From: Blautia faecis
GTDB taxonomy: Bacteria; Bacillota; Clostridia; Lachnospirales; Lachnospiraceae
Reading direction: 5' to 3'
NCBI RefSeq assembly: GCF_020554845.1
Contig: NZ_JAJCIA010000007.1
Span: 78,457-142,456, forward strand
Length of the DNA: 64,000 nt
Shown here in pieces: positions 54,667-61,940 of the stretch. How positions within the stretch are numbered: position 1 is the stretch's first letter; every line of letters starts with the position of its first letter. Both the position numbers and the translations under genes were made by a program. The notes under the pieces were generated by a model that saw nothing but the letters and a program-made list of their open reading frames with translations, did no database searches and was not told where the DNA came from.

Positions 54667-55380
54667 TTATAAATACGGCTCTCCCGGAATTTCCGGATAG
54701 CTTCCCATTCCGATCAGCAGTTCCAGGCCGATCTGTCTTGCCTGGAGTACAGCCTCTTTCACAGCACTGGCATCTCCGGAGAGGGCAAGGATAACTTCAT
54801 TGGAATGGCTTGTACCGATACTCGGTGTCATATAGCGTGTAATATGAACTGCAGAAGCCTTCATTGCAGTGTCTGCCATTACAAGTCCAATCGCTGCCGG
54901 AGAACCTGCCATGAATCCGAAAGCTTCCCCTGGAACTGCGTGAAAGGCCATGGCAAGAGCGCCGCCTGCATTTGCTGAAAATGCAAATTCCAGATGACCG
55001 GATTCGCTGATATATAACTCTCCCGCATATTTATTGGTTAATTCCAATGCAAGAGAAATGGCGTGGCGCACATCAGAAACATCATTTCCACCAATCACGA
55101 TATAATTGCCGTGACCACCCCAGCCCTTGGTATCACGTGGGAATTCGATAGAAAGAACCTCTGTGCCTGTAGCCTTCACTGCATCATCAACAGCAGTAAT
55201 CTGACCTGCTGCACCTGTACGGGAACTGAAAAGTCCCAGGGTGTGATAGCGTGTTCCTATATTCATTTCATTTAAAAGAGTATCGTCTACTCCTGAAATC
55301 ACAAGTCCGATGGTATCCAGAACTGCAGTTCCCACAAATTCGGTGCGGGTACATTTGGTACTGATACTGTGTACATCCAT
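54667..55380 (-). CDS. PduB-like bacterial microcompartment shell protein (tandem BMC)
   Basis: 237 aa from ATG 55380 (GGAGG upstream; ATG 55395 overlaps that site). Two BMC repeats: GTAVLDTIGLVISGVDDTLL ... SIEFPRDTKGWGGHGNYIVIGG and GSPAAIGLVMADTAMKASAV ... SNEVILALSGDASAVKEAV. The PRDTKGxxGHG segment is typical of PduB-type trimeric shell proteins of propanediol-like compartments. It is monocistronic and no other shell or compartment enzyme gene is nearby, so it is an orphan; the main locus should lie elsewhere on the chromosome. Confidence 0.88.
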   Translation of the reverse strand: MDVHSISTKCTRTEFVGTAVLDTIGLVISGVDDTLLNEMNIGTRYHTLGLFSSRTGAAGQITAVDDAVKATGTEVLSIEFPRDTKGWGGHGNYIVIGGNDVSDVRHAISLALELTNKYAGELYISESGHLEFAFSANAGGALAMAFHAVPGEAFGFMAGSPAAIGLVMADTAMKASAVHITRYMTPSIGTSHSNEVILALSGDASAVKEAVLQARQIGLELLIGMGSYPEIPGEPYL

Positions 55381-55445
55381 GAGAAAAACCTCCATAGCAT
55401 TACTTTTCCTTAGTTTAACATGATTAAGGAAAATTGAAAAGCTGT

Positions 55446-57317
55446 TTATCTATAATATTGTGCCTGCGCCGTCCATAGCTGGAAATATTTCCCGTTTTTA
55501 TCTGCAACAAGCTCCTGGTGAGTTCCTGTCTGAATTACAGTTCCATCATGAAACACAACAATTTTATCACAAAATTTGCAGGAAGACAGGCGATGGCTGA
55601 TATAAATGGCAGTTTTATCGCCTGTTATTTCATTGAACTTTTCATATATTTCAGCTTCCGCAATGGGATCAAGAGCTGCAGTCGGTTCGTCCAATATAAT
55701 AAAAGGGGCATTCTTATAAAGGGCTCTTGCAATAGCTATCTTCTGAGCTTCTCCACCGGAAATGATAATTCCCTTTTTATTAAAATCCTTGTAAAGATAA
55801 GTATTCAGACCTTCTGGCATTGTAGAAAGCCAGTTGTGAAATCCGGATTTCTTCAGAGCATTTTTTACTTCCTCTTCGTCATAATTGATTTTGGTAGACA
55901 CATTTTCCCCAAGAGTCAGGGAAAAGAGCTTGAAGTCCTGAAATACCACTGAAAAAATCATCATATATTCTTTGTAATTATATTTTCGGATATCGATTCC
56001 GTTAAGAAGAATTTCCCCTTCTGTAGGATCGTAAAGCCGACACAGAAGCTTGATGAACGTAGTTTTTCCGCTTCCATTCATACCAACGACAGCCAGTTTT
56101 TGACCAATTTCAAATTTCATATTGATATTTCGGAGGGCATATTGTTCACATCCTGGATATCGGAAAGAAACATTTCGAAATTCTATTTCATACTTTCGGT
56201 CGCTGCGTTTTTCGGTAGTCAGGCTTCCCTGATACATGTTATTGGGAATGTCCAGAAATTCAAATGTCTGTTTCAGAAAAATAGCATTGTTTTGCATATC
56301 TTCAATGGTGGAGATACAGCCGGATACACTTGAATATATTTTCGTAATAGAGGAAATATATTTTGTAACCGCTCCGATTCCAAAGGCACCTGTCCAGGCT
56401 TTTAAGCATACAAAAACATAGGCAATCCCTGTGAAAATTACAGATACTGCGGAAGACGCTGCCATGTAAAATCCAACAGGTCCCTTTCCATATCTGGCAA
56501 ATAATCCCTTGGAACCGAAAGGATTTTCTTTGCTCAGATTATGCTTTTCGCATATTTTTTCCTGTTGGTAAATCCGCATATCCGCTGCCTTTTTGCTATC
56601 ATAGCCCAGACGTCCGTAATATGCAAACAAACGATTGGAAAAGGTATGCAGATCTGCACTTCTGACCCAGTATTTTCCTGCCTTTCCAGCGAGTACAGGC
56701 GAAAACCAGGTAATCAGTACCATAACAGAAATTATGGCTGTTACACATACCGGATTGTTAAGAATAACAAGTTTTTCTGCTGTTTTTGGAATCTGGCTGG
56801 TGAAAAGGGAAATGGTCATGGATAAGCCACAAATGATCGAAAATCCTTCTGAACACAGAGCTTCATAATTTAACAGAACATTGTATAGTCCCCACCCAGG
56901 TCCATTGAGATTTTGAATAATGGAAGAATATAACTCCATAGTTTTGCTATCATCTAAATCACAGTAATCCATATCAAAAAGTTTTTCGCACAAAATTCGC
57001 TTGATTTTCATTCCAAGACCTGCGCTCCAAGTCCTTTTCCATTTTTTAAGAAATGCAGATATCAAGCTGATTCCTGCTCCGGATAATAAAGTAATCGTTA
57101 CCAGAAAACGAATGCGGTCAGGGCTTCGGTCGCCTGCAAGTTCTTCAATAACAAGTGCAGATAAATATATGATTATATAGGGAGTCAGTGCTTTCCAGAT
57201 GGTCAGACTGATTTGGGAAAGAATTAATTTTGGATAATATCGGTAAAAAAGCTTATATGCTCTGTGATTAAGCTGCAGTGCTTCTTTTAACGATATGTTT
57301 TTCTCATTTGTCTTCAT
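55446..57317 (-). CDS. ABC exporter, ATP-binding/permease half (second of pair)
   Basis: 623 aa from ATG 57317 (AAGGAG nine bases upstream; overlaps the upstream gene's 3' end by 14 bp). An N-terminal six-helix permease precedes the nucleotide-binding domain with Walker A GMNGSGKTTF, signature ISGGEAQKIAIARAL, Walker B FIILDEPTAALD and H-loop YISHRLSS. All motifs are consensus. Probably forms a heterodimer with the next gene. Controlled by the two-component system at 59.4-60.7 kb (inference). Confidence 0.92.
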   Translation of the reverse strand: MKTNEKNISLKEALQLNHRAYKLFYRYYPKLILSQISLTIWKALTPYIIIYLSALVIEELAGDRSPDRIRFLVTITLLSGAGISLISAFLKKWKRTWSAGLGMKIKRILCEKLFDMDYCDLDDSKTMELYSSIIQNLNGPGWGLYNVLLNYEALCSEGFSIICGLSMTISLFTSQIPKTAEKLVILNNPVCVTAIISVMVLITWFSPVLAGKAGKYWVRSADLHTFSNRLFAYYGRLGYDSKKAADMRIYQQEKICEKHNLSKENPFGSKGLFARYGKGPVGFYMAASSAVSVIFTGIAYVFVCLKAWTGAFGIGAVTKYISSITKIYSSVSGCISTIEDMQNNAIFLKQTFEFLDIPNNMYQGSLTTEKRSDRKYEIEFRNVSFRYPGCEQYALRNINMKFEIGQKLAVVGMNGSGKTTFIKLLCRLYDPTEGEILLNGIDIRKYNYKEYMMIFSVVFQDFKLFSLTLGENVSTKINYDEEEVKNALKKSGFHNWLSTMPEGLNTYLYKDFNKKGIIISGGEAQKIAIARALYKNAPFIILDEPTAALDPIAEAEIYEKFNEITGDKTAIYISHRLSSCKFCDKIVVFHDGTVIQTGTHQELVADKNGKYFQLWTAQAQYYR

Positions 57318-59133
57318 TTTCCCCATCTCCTTCCCTGTAATATTTGCTTTGAACCTCATAGAGAGCAGCGTATTTTCCACTTTGCCTTAACAGCTCTTCG
57401 TGAGTTCCTTCTTCCTGTATTTCTCCCTGCTCCAGCATTAAGATTCTGCTGCAGAATCTGGTAGAAGCGAGCCGATGGGAGATATAAACTGAGGATTTTC
57501 CTTTTGTCATTTCGTCATATTTCTGATAAATGTCTGCTTCAGCAATGGAATCGAGTGCGGCAGTTGGTTCGTCCAATATAATAAAAGGGGCATCTTTATA
57601 TAATGCGCGGGCGAGCATAAGGCGCTGTGTTTCTCCACCCGAAAACATAATTGCATTTTTGTAAACCTCACGATTCAGAAAGGTTTGATACTTATCTGGA
57701 AGAGCTTCTATTTTTGGAAGCAAGCCGGCTTTTTTGATACAATTTTTCACCTGTTTCAGGTCGAAATTTTCTGTTTGCGCCACATTTTCTGCAATGGTTC
57801 CCGCTAACAATGAAAAATCTTGAAACACTGCCGAGAACAGCTTATAATAGTCTTTTCTGTTATAGTTTCGGATATCTGTTCCATTTAATTTTACCTGTCC
57901 CTTTGTGGGATTAAGAAACCCACAGATTATTTTGATCAACGTAGTTTTTCCAGCACCATTAAGACCTACAACTGCCAGATTTTCTCCTGGATGTAAGGTA
58001 AGATTTATATTTTTTAAAGTATCTGTTTCAGCTCCTGGATAGCGAAATGAAACATTTTCCAAAACAATTTCATAATTATTTTTAGCGTCCTGATTTAAGG
58101 TAAGTCCATCTTTGAAACGGAATAATTCCGGATAATCCAGACATTCCCGGACCGTGGAAATATCAAGAGACTGTCGGTGCAATGTGCCAAGTCCTTCCAG
58201 AATTCCTGTAATCCAGCCTGAAAAACTGTCTACTGCAGTAAAATAAAGCAAAAAAGCAGGCACATCAAGACCGCGGTATAATACCAAATAAATTAAATAT
58301 GCGTAGACCGCTCCATTGCGCAGAAAAGTAAAAGTCAAATCTGCAATTCCAGCCCAGATATAAACATTTTCTGCTTTTCGATGAAATGCTGTAAATTCCC
58401 TGGCTGTTTTGCTGTATAATTCTTCCAGCCAGAAACGAAGACCGAAAATGCGGATATCTTTTGCTGCACCAAAGTCAGCTGCACGGTTTAATAAATATGC
58501 CATTTGATGTATATATTCAGCTTCTTCCTCCCGATGTTGATACTTATATTCATCTAATCTTTGAGAGATAAAATAACTGATTCCGGCAGTTGACAGAATG
58601 ACCAAAATCAGAATTGGATGAATTTGTGTAAGAAGACCGGTGTAAATAAAAAAACAGACAATATTGATCAAAAGTACAGTTAGTGTATTCCAGATTGCTT
58701 CAGTGGCCTGATCGTTATTGTCCGTATATTCGGCCGATTTGGTCAGTAATTTTTTGAATTTCATATCGTCTATATTGGGATAAGATGTTGTGGATGCTTT
58801 TTTGTTTAAAAGATTTACAATCTCACAACGGACACTGATCCGTCCGCAAATTACGTTTTGATTTGCATAAGCCAATGCAGCTGATACCAGCATTATCATA
58901 AGCACAAAAATTACAATTGTAAAAAGCAGTTCCTGAATGGAAACATGATTTTCTATTGCACTTAATATGACAGGAGAAACATAAAGGTTAAGAAGGTTCT
59001 GTATAATGGTTAACAGTGCGATAAAAAAGCTGATCACCAGAACTTTCTTCTCCTGAGAAGTGCAGGCAAGTTTAATCATAAACCATATATTTTGAAAAGT
59101 ACTGTATTTTGATACAGGATTTTTTTGAAACAT
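57304..59133 (-). CDS. ABC exporter, ATP-binding/permease half (first of pair)
   Basis: 609 aa. Permease region about 1-330, then Walker A GLNGAGKTTLIKI, signature FSGGETQRLMLARAL, Walker B FIILDEPTAALD and YISHRLAS. The layout matches type IV exporters for lipids, peptides or drugs; the substrate is unknown. The signature Leu-Ser is Phe-Ser, a mild deviation. The 220-bp gap upstream holds a terminator and an inverted-repeat structure, so this pair may have its own promoter. Confidence 0.92.
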   Translation of the reverse strand: MFQKNPVSKYSTFQNIWFMIKLACTSQEKKVLVISFFIALLTIIQNLLNLYVSPVILSAIENHVSIQELLFTIVIFVLMIMLVSAALAYANQNVICGRISVRCEIVNLLNKKASTTSYPNIDDMKFKKLLTKSAEYTDNNDQATEAIWNTLTVLLINIVCFFIYTGLLTQIHPILILVILSTAGISYFISQRLDEYKYQHREEEAEYIHQMAYLLNRAADFGAAKDIRIFGLRFWLEELYSKTAREFTAFHRKAENVYIWAGIADLTFTFLRNGAVYAYLIYLVLYRGLDVPAFLLYFTAVDSFSGWITGILEGLGTLHRQSLDISTVRECLDYPELFRFKDGLTLNQDAKNNYEIVLENVSFRYPGAETDTLKNINLTLHPGENLAVVGLNGAGKTTLIKIICGFLNPTKGQVKLNGTDIRNYNRKDYYKLFSAVFQDFSLLAGTIAENVAQTENFDLKQVKNCIKKAGLLPKIEALPDKYQTFLNREVYKNAIMFSGGETQRLMLARALYKDAPFIILDEPTAALDSIAEADIYQKYDEMTKGKSSVYISHRLASTRFCSRILMLEQGEIQEEGTHEELLRQSGKYAALYEVQSKYYREGDGENEDK

Positions 59134-59161
59134 GATTTTCCCTTCTTTCTTATTTTTCTTT

Positions 59162-59273
59162 TGATACCAGATTGCTACGTGCTTTGCACTCCCGCAATCT
59201 TCAAAAACATTCGTAATCCGCTCATTTTTCTTCGGAAAATGGCTACTTACTCATGTTTTTGACCATGGTATCA
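59162..59273 (-). repeat. 112-bp inverted-repeat structure between kinase and exporter genes
   Basis: TGATACCA (59162-59169) and TGGTATCA (59266-59273) bound the segment. Inside are GATTGC...GCAATC (59170-59199) with GTGC/GCAC, and AAAAACAT...ATGTTTTT enclosing CATTTT-tcttcgg-AAAATG. It could be a structured leader of the exporter mRNA or another small palindromic element; unrelated by eye to copies A-G. Confidence 0.5.
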
Positions 59274-59302
59274 TTAAAAAGATTCTTAATATGATTTTAC
59301 CA

Positions 59303-59332
59303 GAAAAAATATCCCCGGATTAAACCGGGGAT
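59303..59332 (-). terminator. Terminator after the GHKL kinase gene
   Basis: ATCCCCGG pairs with CCGGGGAT around TTTAAT, followed on the minus strand by ATTTTTT. Confidence 0.9.
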
Positions 59333-59356
59333 GAATTGCATGTTTCGGGGGATGAA

Positions 59357-60019
59357 TTATAACTGGGGCAGTAAAATCTCAGTGGTAAAGGCGCCCTCTT
59401 CACTGTTTCGGCTGATATATCCATCAGATCGCTTTACTATATCATCAATACGGATCAGCCCAAGACCATGACCATCACCTTTTGTACTTTTAAAAAGATT
59501 TCCCTGTTTTTTCAACTTCTTTCCCGCTGTAAAATTAGTGAAAGAAATGTATAACTGCGTGTTTTTCATGTCCATATAAATGCGGATCAGTCGTTTTTCT
59601 TTGGGAAGCTGCAGGCTGGCTTCTATGGCATTGTCGAATAAATTTCCAATAATACAGCAAAGATCAATTTCAGAGGAATTCAGCTTAACAGGAATGTCAG
59701 CATCTGCAATTACCTGAATATCTTTGGACCGTGCCAGTGATATTTTAGAATTTAAAATAGCATCTGTCATGGCATTTCCGGTTTTTATCACAGTATCTAC
59801 TGTGGTAAGATCCTTGTCAAGAAGATCGAGATAATGTCTGATTGCGTCCCAGTTTTCTGTGGCTGCATAAGCCTTCATTGTTTGGATATGATTGCGATAA
59901 TCATGGCGCCAGCCTCGCATCTGGCGGTACATATTATCAACCTCCTGATAGTGAGTTTCAATCAGTTCCTTCTGATATGCAGCCATTTTTTTAGCTGCTT
60001 TTTTCGAAAATAAATGCAT
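59357..60019 (-). CDS. GHKL-type histidine kinase without membrane sensor
   Basis: 220 aa. Phospho-acceptor WRHDYRNHIQTMKAY (His38), N box IGNLFDNAIEAS and G box GDGHGLGLIRI are intact. AgrC-like kinases normally have five or six membrane helices before this point; here the N terminus is only a short amphipathic start (MHLFSKKAAKKMAAYQKEL), so the sensor is missing. The signal may come through the exporter or another protein. It follows the regulator gene by 14 bp. Confidence 0.88.
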   Translation of the reverse strand: MHLFSKKAAKKMAAYQKELIETHYQEVDNMYRQMRGWRHDYRNHIQTMKAYAATENWDAIRHYLDLLDKDLTTVDTVIKTGNAMTDAILNSKISLARSKDIQVIADADIPVKLNSSEIDLCCIIGNLFDNAIEASLQLPKEKRLIRIYMDMKNTQLYISFTNFTAGKKLKKQGNLFKSTKGDGHGLGLIRIDDIVKRSDGYISRNSEEGAFTTEILLPQL

Positions 60020-60033
60020 TTTAATCTCCCAAA

Positions 60034-60738
60034 TCAGTCCATATTAATGATTGCCCGGTTAACCTTCTCATAAGCGCCGCGTGGAAGGGGGATTATACTT
60101 CCATCCTGCAAATAAATCTCTTTTTTTGTAACCCGGCTGATTTTTTTTAGATTTACCAAAGCAGAACGTCCCGCTCTGAAAAAATGAGAATTCAGCTTTT
60201 TTTCCAATTCGCTTAAGGTCATTTTCAGGGTGATAGTCTGTTGACTGTGAATCGTAATATAATTGCTGTTTACCTCTGCATAATTGATCTGACAGATGGG
60301 CAGACGAATCATCTCACCCTGACTAATTATGTTAAGAAACTTCTCATTTTTGATAAGCTTCGTGACTGCACGGTCAAGAACTGTAAAGAACTTCTCTTCT
60401 TGTATGGGCTTCATCAGATAGTGAAGGGCATCTACTTCATATCCGTCAGAAATATAGTCTGCGTATCCGGTGATAAATATAATTTGTACGGTCTGATTAT
60501 CCTGCCGCAGCTTCCTTGCCATGGTAACACCATCCATGGCGCCCATTTCTATATCAAGGAGAAGGATGTCAAAATCTTTTTTCTCGGCATAATTAAACAA
60601 AAAATTTTCGGCTGATGTAAATTCTGAAATCTGTATATGATAACTGTTATGACTGCCCCATATTTCGCACAGAGAAGAAAGATAATTTCTGTCTGTGGCA
60701 AGGTCATCACAAATTGCAATTTTATATGTTTGACACAA
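60034..60738 (-). CDS. LytTR-family response regulator
   Basis: 234 aa. TTG 60738 is used with GGAGG nine bases upstream. Receiver domain: acidic pair D11-D12, phospho-acceptor D62 (LLLDIEM), and KP in HYLMKPI. The C-terminal LytTR DNA-binding domain (about 135-234) shows FFRAGRSALVNLKKI and the final IPLPRGAYEKV. AgrA-like regulators act on promoters with paired direct repeats. Probably activates the exporter operon. Confidence 0.93.
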   Translation of the reverse strand: MCQTYKIAICDDLATDRNYLSSLCEIWGSHNSYHIQISEFTSAENFLFNYAEKKDFDILLLDIEMGAMDGVTMARKLRQDNQTVQIIFITGYADYISDGYEVDALHYLMKPIQEEKFFTVLDRAVTKLIKNEKFLNIISQGEMIRLPICQINYAEVNSNYITIHSQQTITLKMTLSELEKKLNSHFFRAGRSALVNLKKISRVTKKEIYLQDGSIIPLPRGAYEKVNRAIINMD

Positions 60739-60762
60739 TTTTTTAATCCTCCATTTTACAGA

Positions 60763-60792
60763 AGTATAGCACGTATGCGGGAAACATGTCCA
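60763..60792 (-). promoter_or_regulatory. Promoter of the two-component operon
   Basis: On the minus strand TGGACA (60792-60787) and TATACT (60768-60763), spacer 18. Confidence 0.6.
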
Positions 60793-60810
60793 GATTCTTC
60801 ACGAAGAGAA

Positions 60811-60842
60811 TTGTAAACCAAAAATAAATAATAGGTTGACAA
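60811..60842 (+). promoter_or_regulatory. BirA operator overlapping the bioY promoter
   Basis: TTGTAAACC (60811-60819), 14-base spacer, GGTTGACAA (60834-60842): an inverted repeat matching in 8 of 9 positions and agreeing with the known BirA operator TTGTAAACC-N14-16-GGTTTACAA. The promoter -35 TTGACA (60836-60841) lies in the right half-site, with a weak -10 TAGATT near 60860, so bound BirA would block RNA polymerase. Confidence 0.85.
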
Positions 60843-60903
60843 TTGTAACGTAACTGTGTTAGATTGTATCTGACAAAAATAATATTTACTCGAGGAGGAG
60901 AAT

Positions 60904-61461
60904 ATGAGTACCGTAACCGCAACAAAGACAAAAACATACGACCTGGCATACATAGCTATTTTCGCCGTACTGATCGCAATCTGTTCCTGGATTTCCATTC
61001 CAATGACAGTGCCGTTTACATTACAGACATTTGGTGTATTTATGGCTGTTGGTGTGCTTGGCGGAAAGAGAGGCAGCCTGGCTGTACTGGTTTACATTTT
61101 ACTTGGAGCTATTGGTGTTCCTGTATTTGCAGGATTTTCAGGAGGACTTGGTATTCTTCTTAACAATACCGGCGGTTACATCATCGGATTTCTTTTCTCC
61201 GCCCTGGTAATGTGGGCTATGGAATCTCTCTGGGGCAAAAAGCCTGTTATTCAGATTCTTTCCATGGTAGTCGGACTGATTGTCTGCTACGCAATGGGAA
61301 CTATCTGGTTCATGGTTGTATATACAAGAACCTCCGGAGCTGTCGGACTTGGAACCGTACTGGGCTGGTGCGTAATTCCATTTATCATTCCTGACCTTGT
61401 AAAGATCGCTCTGGCATTTGTTTTGTCCAGAAGGGTACGTAAGCTTGTACCAATGCAGTAA
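60904..61461 (+). CDS. bioY: Biotin ECF transporter S component
   Basis: 185 aa, six membrane segments. FTLQTFGVFMAVGVLGGKRG and IGVPVFAGFSGGLGILLNNT with TGGYIIGFL are BioY signatures. It binds biotin and works with the common Ecf module. GAGGAGG lies before the ATG. The BirA operator upstream gives biotin-dependent repression. Confidence 0.95.
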   Translation: MSTVTATKTKTYDLAYIAIFAVLIAICSWISIPMTVPFTLQTFGVFMAVGVLGGKRGSLAVLVYILLGAIGVPVFAGFSGGLGILLNNTGGYIIGFLFSALVMWAMESLWGKKPVIQILSMVVGLIVCYAMGTIWFMVVYTRTSGAVGLGTVLGWCVIPFIIPDLVKIALAFVLSRRVRKLVPMQ

Positions 61462-61861
61462 AAAAGAACGTCAGACATATCCCATTCGCCCTCACCACGG
61501 GATGTGCCTGGCGTTTTTTATCGGAAATGGCTACAGCACTGGATTTACAGCCCATATGCAGGAAATGCTGGAGCTTTTTACAAAAGGGGCAGATGTTTGT
61601 CTCACAGTAAAAACTGACGAAATCTGCTCAGCCTGTCCAAACAATAGCCAGGGAATCTGCGAGGCAGCCGAGAAGGTGAAAAGATATGACAATGCAGTGC
61701 TGGCAGAATGCGGCTTAAAAGAAGGTCAGAAACTTGCATTCCCGGAATTTACCGAAGCAGTACAGAAAAAAATCATTGAAACGGGAAAAAGAACGAAAAT
61801 CTGCGGCGATTGCCAGTGGAACCGGATCTGCCAGGAACAGCCGAGTCGGTGGAGTAAATAA
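61445..61861 (+). CDS. DUF1284-type cysteine-rich protein coupled to bioY
   Basis: The protein carries RPHHGMCLAFFIGNGYSTGF and three cysteine pairs (CSACPN, CEAAEK, CGDCQWNRIC), the DUF1284 pattern, possibly a metal or Fe-S site. The start is uncertain: no ATG precedes the conserved RPHHG block. TTG 61445, with GAAGGG upstream and overlapping bioY by 17 bp, gives 138 aa. Function unknown; cotranscription with bioY would place it under BirA control. Confidence 0.75.
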   Translation: MYQCSKKERQTYPIRPHHGMCLAFFIGNGYSTGFTAHMQEMLELFTKGADVCLTVKTDEICSACPNNSQGICEAAEKVKRYDNAVLAECGLKEGQKLAFPEFTEAVQKKIIETGKRTKICGDCQWNRICQEQPSRWSK

Positions 61862-61885
61862 AGCAGCTCTCGCGGAAAAATACAG

Positions 61886-61930
61886 AGAACCGGATATCCA
61901 GCACTTTGCGGAATCCGGTTCTTTGTGTTT
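61886..61930 (+). terminator. Terminator of the bioY operon
   Basis: AGAACCGGAT (61886-61895) pairs perfectly with ATCCGGTTCT (61913-61922), followed by TTGTGTTTT. Confidence 0.85.
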
Positions 61931-61940
61931 TAAAGATTAT

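Noticed and set aside
60842..60875. BirA half-sites in ATTGTAAC ... GTTAGATT
   Set aside because: The spacer is only 8 bases and the right half is poor; the pair at 60811-60842 fits the known operator much better.
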